Shown piece by piece: positions 48,936 to 57,474 of a stretch of DNA of 64,000 bases. The position numbers were made by a program, and so were the translations under genes. Location: the NCBI RefSeq assembly GCF_024807845.1, contig NZ_JANUEQ010000004.1, positions 248,001-312,000 of the forward strand. The letters are read 5' to 3'. The notes under the pieces are model-generated. The model ran no database searches, was not told where the DNA came from, and was given only the letters and a program-made list of their open reading frames with translations. Origin of the DNA: Klebsiella sp. BIGb0407. Lineage in GTDB: Bacteria; Pseudomonadota; Gammaproteobacteria; Enterobacterales; Enterobacteriaceae. The stretch's first letter is position 1. Every line of letters begins with the position of its first letter.

Positions 48936-49760
48936 TCAATATTCTGGGGAATCGGTGAGATGTGATGTGTCCAGCCAAGAGGTTAAATACTGCGCCACCG
49001 CCTGATCAGCGCAGTGGCCGATGACAGTCAGATGGGGTAAATCGGTTTTCAGTTGTGGCATGGCATTGCCCATAACCAGGCCTCGCCCCACTGAGGCAAG
49101 CATTTCCCGGTCATTCATGGCATCACCAAAGGCCATACATTCCTGCATCTTAATATCAAGATGACTACTGAGCTTATCCAGGGCAGCCCCTTTGTTCGCG
49201 CCCAGAGGCAGCACTTCAAGGCATTCGGCCGCCGAGAAACAGAGAGTAGCGCTATCACCTAACACCGCAGCCAGCTCAACAGATAAATCACACAGGCTTT
49301 CATAAGTCCCGCAGAAAACGACTTTGGTGACTTCATTGAGTGGAATACTGCGCAAGTCGGTATCCTGGGGTTTAAAGCCACTGAAGACATGGGCCGCCAG
49401 CAGTTCTGGGGTAACTTGCTCGGTAAACCAGCCGCGGTCATTGAAAACATGCATGCTCGCTGAAGTATTCCATTCCCGGTGAATAACCCGCTCTGCGACT
49501 TCAGCAGGAAGATCGCTCCCGTGCATGAGTTCCCCATCACGGCCATGAATACGCGTGCCATTTCCGGTAATCAGATACGCATCCAGATTAAAGGCATCAA
49601 GCACATGCCGCATTTCGAGTACATGGCGTCCGGTAGCAAAGACCAGAGTCACCTGACGCTCATCACGCAGACGCTCCAGGGCGGTGAGAGTATCATCACC
49701 AAGATGATGATTGGGCATCAAAAGTGTGCCATCCATATCAAATGCAGCCAGACGAACCAT
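48936..49760 (-). CDS. cof: HAD phosphatase Cof
   Basis: 274 residues of the Cof-type HAD family. The N-terminal [10 protein letters not shown] holds the nucleophile and acid/base aspartates; the C-terminal [12 protein letters not shown] holds the metal ligands. In E. coli Cof hydrolyses HMP-PP and pyridoxal phosphate. ATG at 49760, with GGAG five bases upstream, is preferred over 49787. Confidence 0.92.
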   Translation of the reverse strand: MVRLAAFDMDGTLLMPNHHLGDDTLTALERLRDERQVTLVFATGRHVLEMRHVLDAFNLDAYLITGNGTRIHGRDGELMHGSDLPAEVAERVIHREWNTSASMHVFNDRGWFTEQVTPELLAAHVFSGFKPQDTDLRSIPLNEVTKVVFCGTYESLCDLSVELAAVLGDSATLCFSAAECLEVLPLGANKGAALDKLSSHLDIKMQECMAFGDAMNDREMLASVGRGLVMGNAMPQLKTDLPHLTVIGHCADQAVAQYLTSWLDTSHLTDSPEY

Positions 49761-49854
49761 GTTTACTCCAGTGTGGGGAAGTGACATTAAAAGTATCGCC
49801 TGGTATATACGGAACTAATAGTGAATACTTAAAAAAAAATGTTCCGGGTTTCTT

Positions 49855-51558
49855 ATGCGTATCCTTAACAAGCTCAATCAGTTTCAGCGTCTGTGGCAAC
49901 CTTCAGTCGGAGAAACACAGCAGGTGACTGTCGCTGAACTAGCAGCACGCTGCTTCTGCAGCGAGCGTCATATACGTACTCTGCTGGGTCAGCTTAGCGA
50001 TTTGGGCTGGTTACAATGGCAGGCTCAATCTGGCAGAGGGAAACGCGGGCAGCTCATTTTTAGGCGTACACCCGAGAACGTACGTACAGAGCTGATGGAG
50101 CAAGTGCTAAATAAAGGCCTGCATCAGAACGCACTGGATTTGGCAAAGATAGCCCCGGATCAGCTTCGTCATCTGCTCCAGCCTTTTCTTGGTGGCCAGT
50201 GGCAAAATAATGTGCCAACCCTGAGGATCCCCTACTATCGGCCGCTGGAGCCAATTCGACCCGGTTTTTTAGCTGGACGCGCTGAGCAGCATCTGAGCCG
50301 GCAGATATTTTCTGGTTTAACGCGTTTTACCCGGGAACATGCCCTCCCCCAGCCTGATTTGTCCCATCACTGGCAAGTTTCTGATGATGGCTTATGCTGG
50401 GACTTTTTTATTCATCCGACGCTTTACTGGCATAACGGTGAACCGCTGGATACCGCTCAGTTACAACAGCAACTACAGAGCCTGCTGCAACTTCCCGAGT
50501 TAAAACCGCTGTTTTCCAGCGTTAAAGCGATTGAGCTCCCCCATGCAGGGTGTCTGCGTTTTATGCTCTCCGGGCCGGATTACTGGCTGGCACACCGTCT
50601 TGCCAGTTACTGCAGCCGTGTTGCCCATCCGCTTCATCCTGATGTGGGATGCGGGCCTTTTCGTATTGTCAGCTTTAAAGATAATCTGGTCAGGCTGGAA
50701 AGCTTTGAGTACTACCACCTGCGCCATCCGCTGCTGCAAGCGGTGGAACTCTGGATAACGCCGCAACTGTTTAATGATTCCGCCAGAACAGGGTGTCTGC
50801 ATCCGGTGCAAATTGCTATTGGCCAGCAAGAGCAACTGACGGACTTACGTCCGATAACGAGCAAAATTAGTCTGGGTTTTTGCTATCTGAGCATTAAACA
50901 GCAGGGAAAACTGACCCTGGAACAAGCCCGAACGCTGATGCAAATGGTTCGTGAACCTGAAACGATCGCCACTTTACCCTTCGATAGCACCTTGATTACG
51001 CCAAATACCGGTATGTTGCCGGGCTGGCAAACACCTGAGTGGGAACAACAAGGCGCGGTCGAGCTACCAAAAGCGCTAACGCTCATTTATCACCTGCCGG
51101 TGGAACTTCATGCAATGGCCCGGCAGCTAAAACACCACCTCGCCGCACGCGGCTGCGAGCTGAAGATAATCTTTCATGATGCTAAAAACTGGCGTCACTG
51201 CCAGAGGCTGGAAGAGGCGGATTTGATTATGGGTGACAGGCTGATTGGTGAAGAGCCGGAATATACCCTTGAGCAATGGTTGCGGGTGGATAAGCTGTGG
51301 CCCGCATTATTTAACGCCAGCCAGTATGCGGGCTTGCAAGCCAGTCTCGATAAAATCCAGTGTTCAGCCAGCGAGTTACAGCGCATTGATGACCTGAAAG
51401 CCCTGTTTCATACGCTGATGGAGAATGCTGTGATCACCCCCCTGTTTAATTATCGCTATCAGATCAGCGCCCCGCCCGGTGTACGTGGCGTGAAATTAAA
51501 TACCTGGGGCTGGTTTGATTTTGCCGATGTCTGGTTGCCGCCGCCAGAGAGTGCCTGA
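49855..51558 (+). CDS. ybaE: SgrR-family regulator YbaE
   Basis: 567 residues, divergent from cof as in E. coli. An N-terminal winged helix (LAARCFCSERHIRTLLGQL) is fused to a solute-binding protein-like domain (HLSRQIFSGLTRF and LCWDFFIHPTLYWHNGEPLD). It should bind DNA and a small ligand. Function unestablished in E. coli. Confidence 0.9.
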   Translation: MRILNKLNQFQRLWQPSVGETQQVTVAELAARCFCSERHIRTLLGQLSDLGWLQWQAQSGRGKRGQLIFRRTPENVRTELMEQVLNKGLHQNALDLAKIAPDQLRHLLQPFLGGQWQNNVPTLRIPYYRPLEPIRPGFLAGRAEQHLSRQIFSGLTRFTREHALPQPDLSHHWQVSDDGLCWDFFIHPTLYWHNGEPLDTAQLQQQLQSLLQLPELKPLFSSVKAIELPHAGCLRFMLSGPDYWLAHRLASYCSRVAHPLHPDVGCGPFRIVSFKDNLVRLESFEYYHLRHPLLQAVELWITPQLFNDSARTGCLHPVQIAIGQQEQLTDLRPITSKISLGFCYLSIKQQGKLTLEQARTLMQMVREPETIATLPFDSTLITPNTGMLPGWQTPEWEQQGAVELPKALTLIYHLPVELHAMARQLKHHLAARGCELKIIFHDAKNWRHCQRLEEADLIMGDRLIGEEPEYTLEQWLRVDKLWPALFNASQYAGLQASLDKIQCSASELQRIDDLKALFHTLMENAVITPLFNYRYQISAPPGVRGVKLNTWGWFDFADVWLPPPESA

Positions 51559-51570
51559 AGATCTTGCCTC

Positions 51571-52053
51571 CTAGATTTCAAGTGCCGCAAGAATTCTGGC
51601 TTCCATTTTCTCCGGAGTGGTGAAGGGGGCAAAGCGCTTGAGCGGTTTACCGTCGCGTCCAATCAGAAACTTAGTGAAATTCCACATGACTCGTCCACCC
51701 AGCAGACCAGGTAATTCTTTTTTCAAATAACGGAATACCGGATGTGATGCAGAACCGTTGACCGCCACTTTCTCGAACATCGGGAAACTGACACCGTAGT
51801 TGATATGGCAGGTCTGCGCAATGTCATCGGTTCCGCCAGGTTCCTGCTTACCGAACTGGTTGCAGGGGAAGCCCAGCACCACCAGCCCCTGAGCGGCATA
51901 TTTTTTGTAGAGCGTTTCAAGGCCTGCGTACTGCGGCGTAAAGCCACAATGGCTGGCGGTATTGACCACCAGCACCAGCTTGCCTGCATAGTCAGCCATA
52001 GAGACAGGCTCGCCTCGCAGGCTGGTGGCTGTAAGTTGATAAAAGGTGGTCAT
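51571..52053 (-). CDS. Glutathione peroxidase family protein
   Basis: 160 residues with NTASHCGFTPQYAGLE containing the peroxidatic cysteine (in place of selenocysteine), FPCNQFGKQEPG with the catalytic glutamine, and WNFTKFLIGRDG with the tryptophan and asparagine. It reduces hydroperoxides, probably with thioredoxin. It is shorter than BtuE and lies 11 bases after mqsA on the same strand. Confidence 0.88.
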   Translation of the reverse strand: MTTFYQLTATSLRGEPVSMADYAGKLVLVVNTASHCGFTPQYAGLETLYKKYAAQGLVVLGFPCNQFGKQEPGGTDDIAQTCHINYGVSFPMFEKVAVNGSASHPVFRYLKKELPGLLGGRVMWNFTKFLIGRDGKPLKRFAPFTTPEKMEARILAALEI

Positions 52054-52063
52054 AGATAATTCC

Positions 52064-52516
52064 TCAGCTCAGAATTAGCTCAACGTCAACGGAGCCACGT
52101 GGTACTCTTTTTTTAGGTACTCGTATGTAAATCTCATTAAGTAACTCAGGATGTCGGTCTAACACTTGAAGTAGTTTCACCGTCGATGGATGAGGCTGAG
52201 AACTGCCTTTCTCATAACGAGAGAAAGCATTCGTACCGCCACCGAATACTTCTGCCGCTTCTTTTTGCGTAAGTTTCAGTTTTTTGCGCACGTTTATGAT
52301 AAATACAGGATCAACAAATTTCGCGTTAATCTTCGCTTTAAATTCATTCATCAGTCCTTGTACACGATTAACCTCATCTCGCGCCATCACCACTTCGCCG
52401 CACGCTGGGCAATGGTCACCAGTGATTGAAAAGAAAGTTTTCTGCTCTTTGAAGGTAAAAGGAACATGTCTTGTTCCCGCTACAAGTTCTGCACCGGCAC
52501 ACACTGGACATTTCAT
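52064..52516 (-). CDS. mqsA: Antitoxin MqsA
   Basis: 150 residues: N-terminal zinc-binding domain with two CxxC pairs (MKCPVCAG and CPACGEVV) and a C-terminal helix-turn-helix (LTQKEAAEVFGGGTNAFSRYE). It matches the MqsA antitoxin, which binds MqsR and represses the operon. The ATG at 52516 with AAGGAGAGATAAG follows one base after the original mqsR stop. It is intact, whereas the toxin gene is frameshifted. Confidence 0.92.
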   Translation of the reverse strand: MKCPVCAGAELVAGTRHVPFTFKEQKTFFSITGDHCPACGEVVMARDEVNRVQGLMNEFKAKINAKFVDPVFIINVRKKLKLTQKEAAEVFGGGTNAFSRYEKGSSQPHPSTVKLLQVLDRHPELLNEIYIRVPKKRVPRGSVDVELILS

Positions 52517-52517
52517 C

Positions 52518-52815
52518 TTATCTCTCCTTAAACGAGACAACGACGACATCATCGCTGACTGTAAGTTTTAGATACACCCGACAGTCAGTTAAGACAGGTC
52601 GGTAAACATCCTGCCAAACTGTATGATTACTGATAAGTTGTCATGCTTTTGTAGAAGTCCGCACTTGTTAAAGCTAAAACCACTTGCTTCACATTATCAA
52701 AATCAAGTCCTGGCTCATCAGCTCCATCAGTCGCAGACATCGTCATCCTAATTTTGTCCTGCTCGACAAGCTCCTTAACTACATTGAGCCTGGTATGAGG
52801 TGTTTTCTTTTCCAT
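52518..52815 (-). pseudogene. mqsR: mRNA interferase toxin MqsR, frameshifted
   Basis: The first frame gives MEKKTPHTRLNVVKELVEQD through DFYKSMTTY, then a premature stop at 52627-52629. Moving by one base, the remainder reads SNHTVWQDVYRP through RVYLKLTVSDD and VVVVSFKER, the normal MqsR C-terminus, ending one base before mqsA. One extra base near 52630-52633 is the simplest cause. Key residues (Lys in FYKS, Gln in WQD, Tyr in VYLK) survive in the two frames. Confidence 0.9.
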
Positions 52816-52849
52816 TCCATGTCCACCTGCTGTCCTTACACTGAAAATA

Positions 52850-52860
52850 ACCTAATAGGT
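52850..52860. promoter_or_regulatory. MqsA operator 1
   Basis: ACCTAATAGGT is an inverted repeat ACCT-N3-AGGT, the form bound by MqsA, 35 bases upstream of mqsR. A second copy lies 33 bases further on. Confidence 0.8.
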
Positions 52861-52882
52861 GATTTTTAGTCAATTTAAAAAC

Positions 52883-52893
52883 ACCTGATAGGT
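52883..52893. promoter_or_regulatory. MqsA operator 2
   Basis: ACCTGATAGGT repeats the first operator. The two centres are 33 bases apart, about three helical turns, as in an autoregulated toxin-antitoxin promoter. Confidence 0.8.
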
Positions 52894-53073
52894 TATATTT
52901 AAGAAAAACTTCACCGCCTGCCGGAGTATTCAGTACCTTACCTTAAACATAGCAGGGCATTTCTATTTCACCGTGAAGTCACCATCCCGCTACCAACACC
53001 AGGCTGGCTTCCCTGTTGCAGGGAAGTTACCATACCCGACTTATACTCAGTGATTATCAGCGATGGAATTTCA

Positions 53074-53769
53074 ATGAAACGTACCGTAGTCGTCTTCAGT
53101 GGTGGGCAGGACTCAACGACCTGTCTTATTCAGGCCTTGCAACAGTATGACGAGGTACACTGTGTGACCTTTGATTATGGCCAGCGACATCGGGCTGAAA
53201 TTGAAGTGGCGCAGAAGCTTGCTCGCAAGCTAGGAGCCTGCGCGCATAAAGTGCTGGATGCCACCATGCTGAACTCACTGGCCGTCAGTAGCCTGACGCG
53301 TGACAATATTCCGGTTCCGAACTATCGCCCTGATGAGCAAGGTATTCCCAATACCTTTGTCCCGGGACGTAATATTCTGTTTCTGACCCTGGCAGCTATT
53401 TATGCCTGGCAGGTAGAGGCTGAGTCGTTGATTACCGGCGTATGTGAAACGGATTTCTCTGGTTACCCGGACTGTAGAGATGAATTTGTTAAATCCCTCA
53501 ATCAAGCGGTTAATTTAGGTCTGGCGCGGAATATCCGTTTTGAAACCCCGTTAATGTGGCTGGATAAAGCCGAGACTTGGGCCCTGGCTGACTACTGGCA
53601 ACAGCTGGACCTGATTCGTTATGAAACCCTGACCTGCTATAACGGTATTCAGGGGGAAGGTTGTGGTGAATGTGCCGCCTGCAATCTGCGAGCAAACGGC
53701 CTTAATCACTATCTGGCCGACAGAACCGCCGTCATGGCTTCTATGAAAGAAAAAACCGGTTTGCGTTAA
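53074..53769 (+). CDS. queC: 7-cyano-7-deazaguanine synthase
   Basis: 231 residues. PP-loop ATP pyrophosphatase motif [14 protein letters not shown] at the N-terminus and the zinc cysteine cluster [19 protein letters not shown] near the C-terminus. It converts carboxydeazaguanine to preQ0 for queuosine. The ATG at 53074 is preferred; an earlier in-frame start at 53050 has no homology. A hairpin of unknown role (CTTCCCTG/CAGGGAAG) lies about 50 bases upstream; no riboswitch was recognised. Confidence 0.94.
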   Translation: MKRTVVVFSGGQDSTTCLIQALQQYDEVHCVTFDYGQRHRAEIEVAQKLARKLGACAHKVLDATMLNSLAVSSLTRDNIPVPNYRPDEQGIPNTFVPGRNILFLTLAAIYAWQVEAESLITGVCETDFSGYPDCRDEFVKSLNQAVNLGLARNIRFETPLMWLDKAETWALADYWQQLDLIRYETLTCYNGIQGEGCGECAACNLRANGLNHYLADRTAVMASMKEKTGLR

Positions 53770-53805
53770 TCGCTAAAACGCCAGATGACACCCTCCTCTG
53801 GCGCA

Positions 53806-54207
53806 TCAACTTGTCAGCTCTTCCAGTCGGGTACTGAGTTCACCCTCAATCGGCAAAACCTGTTTGGTGTTTAAATCAATACAGACAAAAGTGATTAAAG
53901 CGTCAGCCACTATTTTTCCGTCAGGATCCAGCGTAACACTTTGCTGAAGTACGCCGCTTTTTCTGTTCAGTTGCTGTAACTGACTGGTGATACATAATAC
54001 GTCGCCCAGGACGGCAGCACTGCGATAATTAATATTGATATTCACCACGATGAAGGCAATGTTATTTTCAGTGATCCATTGAAAAAAGGCGGTGTTTTCC
54101 AGACCTTCCCAGCGAGCCTCTTCCAGAAACTCCAGATAACGCGCATTATTTACATGCTGATAGACATCTAAATGATAGCCTCTGACTTTAATAATCGTCT
54201 TCATCAT
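53806..54207 (-). CDS. fadM: Long-chain acyl-CoA thioesterase FadM (YbaW)
   Basis: 133 residues, hotdog fold. RGYHLDVYQHVNNARYLEFLEEARWEGL holds the catalytic aspartate (shown in pieces: HLDVYQHVNNARYLE). It clears long-chain acyl-CoA intermediates. ATG at 54207 or 54204 are equally possible. Convergent with queC. Confidence 0.92.
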   Translation of the reverse strand: MMKTIIKVRGYHLDVYQHVNNARYLEFLEEARWEGLENTAFFQWITENNIAFIVVNININYRSAAVLGDVLCITSQLQQLNRKSGVLQQSVTLDPDGKIVADALITFVCIDLNTKQVLPIEGELSTRLEELTS

Positions 54208-54334
54208 ACCGTTACCCTTGTTTGACTTTTATCAAAACTTCATCACGCCTGTAAGGCCATACCGTTACACTGGTATGACCTTACAATTAACCTAGCAAAT
54301 TTTTAATCTCAGATAGAAACAAAATCTATCAATT

Positions 54335-54688
54335 TCACGATTTTATGCGACTGCGGTTACGTTCCAGCAATGAGGCACCTATACCAGGTACATCTGTTAT
54401 ATTCTCGATGCTTTTAAAAGGACCAAACTCTTGTCGGTACTTCACAATGGCTTGTGCTTTTTTGATGCCGACTCCGTTCATTGCTTCCGCTAATTCTTCA
54501 GCAGAGGCAGTATTAATATCGACACCATAAGCGCCTGTATCTGTGGGTTTATCAGTAGCGGGTTTAGCCGCTTTTTCTGTCTGGGCTGAAGGTTCAGGAC
54601 TACGCTCCTGTCCTGCATGGGCGGTAAACGTACTTATCCAGCTTGCCAGAATAAAAGTTGAAAGTATTTTTTTGATGCCGGTGTTCAT
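54335..54688 (-). CDS. ybaV: ComEA-like helix-hairpin-helix protein YbaV
   Basis: 117 residues: signal peptide ending near AHAGQE, a proline/lysine-rich linker, and tandem helix-hairpin-helix motifs (DINTASAEELAEAMNGVGIK and DVPGIGASLLERN). Such proteins bind DNA in the periplasm; the role in this organism is not known. Confidence 0.88.
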   Translation of the reverse strand: MNTGIKKILSTFILASWISTFTAHAGQERSPEPSAQTEKAAKPATDKPTDTGAYGVDINTASAEELAEAMNGVGIKKAQAIVKYRQEFGPFKSIENITDVPGIGASLLERNRSRIKS

Positions 54689-54770
54689 GCTGTTCCTCCT
54701 TGTATGTAGACAGCTGAATCACCCTACAAGCCCTATATCAATGGAACAAACCTCATCCTTTAAATGTGGA

Positions 54771-54792
54771 AAAGGCCGCGAAAGCGGCCTTT
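54771..54792 (-). terminator. Terminator after ppiD
   Basis: AAAGGCCGC pairs perfectly with GCGGCCTTT around a GAAA tetraloop; on the minus strand TTTTCC follows. It separates ppiD from ybaV. Confidence 0.88.
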
Positions 54793-54839
54793 TGTTTTTG
54801 CATCACGTTACAGAAACGTGCGGTGTGCTATGGAATTAA

Positions 54840-56708
54840 TTACTGCTGTTCCAGAGACTCACCCATTTTAATTTTCGCTTGCTGACGCAGGCTGGACATT
54901 AAAGCTTCAAACGCTATCTGAGCGTTATTCTGAGTGATCCCCTGCTCCATCGCCTTTTTCTGTGCTTCCGGAACGGTTCCCGCTTTCACTTCATCCAGTG
55001 CCAGTAATACGACATTGCCATTACTGTCATTTGCCACGCCATAGCTTGGTTTATCAGCCGCAGGCAGAGCCAGGGCAAAGGCAGCCTGACTAATCGGGCC
55101 TTGAGAACCACGACTCAGAGTTTGCGGCTCGCCAAAGCTGAGGTTAGCAGCTTTCATCGCTGCATCGCCATTGCCCTTTTTCAGCTCAGCCAGCAGTTTA
55201 TCCGCGTCAAGTTTCGCTACACGCTCTGCTTTTTGCTGTTTAACTTGCTCAGTAACCTGCTCTTGCACTTCATTCAGAGGTTTGATGCTCTGTGGAGTGT
55301 GAGCTGAAATACGCAGGACAAATGCCCGGTCACCATCAACGGTAATGATATCCGAGTTACTGCCAGGCGCTCCGCTCTGACCGACTAATCCGCCGTTAAA
55401 AATCATATCGGCAACAGGCTTAAAGTTCAGTGCTTCTGGCAGATTATCGTGACCAAACCACTCGGTTTCGACAGCCTTAACGCCAGCAACTTTTTCAGCA
55501 CTGCCCAGTGACTCATTGTCATTACTTGCTGCATCACTCACTTGCTGCTGCAGGGCATAATAGGCATCAAGTGCTTTTTCTTGCTCAACCTTGGAAACAA
55601 TATCATTGCGAACTTCTGACAGCGGTTTGACTTGTGCTGGCTGGATATCATCAAGACGTGCCACCAGGAAACCGACAGAGGACTTAATCACGCCGGATAA
55701 CTGCCCTTTCTCACGAAGACCAGCATTTTTCAGCTCGTCAGGCGTGGTTGAAGCTTCCAGCCATCCCATATCACCGCCATTACGGGCAGAGATGATATCA
55801 GCCGACTTTTCTTTCGCCAGAGCGGCGAAATCCGCACCTTTTTTCAGCTCATCCAGAATGGCTTGTGCCTCTGCTTCTGTTTTCGTCTGAATAATGCTGT
55901 AGCGGTCACGCTGAGGCTGGGTGAAAGACTCAATATGCTGATCGTAGTAGGCCTGAATATCTGCATCACTGGCCGTTTCTTTAAATGTCGCCGCATCCAG
56001 CAGGATGTAGCTGACTTTAAATTGCTCAGGAGCAATATAGTTATTTTTGTTACGCTCGTAGAATTCGCTAACTTCCTGCTCGCTCGCAGTTTGTTTGGCT
56101 GCTAAGGCATCAACATTAATGGTCGCTTCACGGACAACACGTTGTTGCGAGATAAGTCCTATCAGCTCATCCATTTCGCCGGTAAGCACAAAATCAGTAC
56201 CGACAATGGCTGTCACCAGTTGCTCGGTTATCAGTTGATTACGCAATGCCTGGGCATATTGTTCCGGGGTCAGCCCCATATTACGAATAATTGAGGTGTA
56301 ACGAGCATTATCGAATTTGCCGTCATTCTGGAAAGCAGGCTGTTTAAAAATGGCCTGTTTGATCTGCTCATCACTGATACTCAGTCCCAGCGTTTTGGCA
56401 TACTGATCAAGCAGTGCCTCATCGATCATCTGGTTCAGTACCTGACTGCGCAGCGCTTGCATATAACCATCATTAGCAGCCAGTTCAGAGAAACGTTCTC
56501 CCATCTGTTGTTGCTGGCGATTACGCTCATTGACTACCGCATTTTCAAACTGGCCACGACCAATTTCCTGGCCGTTAACTTCTGCGGCATAGTTATTGTT
56601 ACCGCTCACGTAGCCACCGACGCCAGTCAATACGAATGACACGATAATCAATCCCAAAATTATCTTGAGCGCGAGGTGATTGGCCGCCGCACGTAAATTG
56701 TCCATCAT
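54840..56708 (-). CDS. ppiD: Periplasmic folding chaperone PpiD
   Basis: 622 residues. One N-terminal membrane anchor (LALKIILGLIIVSFVLTGVG), a SurA-like chaperone part and a parvulin domain in the middle (GADFAALAKEKS, NGGDMGWLEAST). It sits at the SecYEG exit and assists outer-membrane protein folding. MMDNLRAA matches the E. coli start, with GGAG upstream. Located after hupB as in other enterics. Confidence 0.94.
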   Translation of the reverse strand: MMDNLRAAANHLALKIILGLIIVSFVLTGVGGYVSGNNNYAAEVNGQEIGRGQFENAVVNERNRQQQQMGERFSELAANDGYMQALRSQVLNQMIDEALLDQYAKTLGLSISDEQIKQAIFKQPAFQNDGKFDNARYTSIIRNMGLTPEQYAQALRNQLITEQLVTAIVGTDFVLTGEMDELIGLISQQRVVREATINVDALAAKQTASEQEVSEFYERNKNNYIAPEQFKVSYILLDAATFKETASDADIQAYYDQHIESFTQPQRDRYSIIQTKTEAEAQAILDELKKGADFAALAKEKSADIISARNGGDMGWLEASTTPDELKNAGLREKGQLSGVIKSSVGFLVARLDDIQPAQVKPLSEVRNDIVSKVEQEKALDAYYALQQQVSDAASNDNESLGSAEKVAGVKAVETEWFGHDNLPEALNFKPVADMIFNGGLVGQSGAPGSNSDIITVDGDRAFVLRISAHTPQSIKPLNEVQEQVTEQVKQQKAERVAKLDADKLLAELKKGNGDAAMKAANLSFGEPQTLSRGSQGPISQAAFALALPAADKPSYGVANDSNGNVVLLALDEVKAGTVPEAQKKAMEQGITQNNAQIAFEALMSSLRQQAKIKMGESLEQQ

Positions 56709-56869
56709 GGTGTAACAACACTCCGCTGTAATAAGATGAGTAAGCTTGCGCAGGCGCTAAACTAGCATCAATGCCGACGAGATCTGCCATGATGCTGCGC
56801 GCAAAAACCTATTGTGACAAGAAACGCGTTTCAAATCATCAATCGCAAGTAAAAATCCACTCAGGATAA

Positions 56870-56895
56870 CAAAAAAGGCACATCATTGATGTGCC
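56870..56895 (-). terminator. Terminator after hupB
   Basis: GGCACATC pairs with GATGTGCC around a three-base loop, followed by six T on the minus strand. Confidence 0.88.
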
Positions 56896-57002
56896 AGAGC
56901 AATACCGAGATGTTTTTCCCGCTCATATCCGCCATACTCAAGCTGAACAAGTGTGACTATCGTTACTCAGCCGAATGATTGAGGATAGATAAGACGGATA
57001 AC

Positions 57003-57275
57003 TTAGTTAACCGCGTCTTTCAACACTTTACCCGCACGGAAGCTCGGGACTTTTGCTGCAGCAATGGTTATCTCTTTACCTGTTTGTGGGTTACGGCCGG
57101 TACGAGCAGCACGTTCTTTGACGGCAAAGGTTCCGAAACCAACCAATGCTACGTCTTCACCAGCCTGAAGTGACTCAGTCACAGCAGCAATCACAGCATC
57201 TAAAGCACGTCCTGCCGCTGCTTTAGAAATATCAGCACCTGCAGCAATTTGATCGACCAGTTGAGATTTATTCAC
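57003..57275 (-). CDS. hupB: DNA-binding protein HU-beta
   Basis: 90 residues, same length as E. coli HupB. The signature [21 protein letters not shown] (arm) and the [11 protein letters not shown] start are intact. Nucleoid architecture. AGGGGAAGATTAAAGTG precedes the ATG. Confidence 0.97.
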   Translation of the reverse strand: MNKSQLVDQIAAGADISKAAAGRALDAVIAAVTESLQAGEDVALVGFGTFAVKERAARTGRNPQTGKEITIAAAKVPSFRAGKVLKDAVN

Positions 57276-57404
57276 TTTAATCTTCCCCTATTTCTCATGT
57301 ATATCGCACAGTCCTTGTAAAGTGCGACCGCTTTGCAGTTTATAGCATCCATGCCATTCCCTTACAACAATAGTAAGGTAAGGCAGCTATCTAACTTAAC
57401 GGCA

Positions 57405-57442
57405 CAAAAAAAAGCTGGCAAGTGACAATCTACTTACCAGCT
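57405..57442 (-). terminator. Terminator after lon
   Basis: On the minus strand AGCTGGTAAGT pairs with ACTTGCCAGCT (one mismatch) followed by eight T. Confidence 0.88.
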
Positions 57443-57474
57443 CCTATTTTATTGACTATTTTTGCTGCAAGTCA

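Noticed and set aside
53007-53027. Hairpin before queC as a preQ1 riboswitch
   Set aside because: A simple stem without the conserved preQ1 aptamer sequence; queC in E. coli is not known to be riboswitch-controlled.
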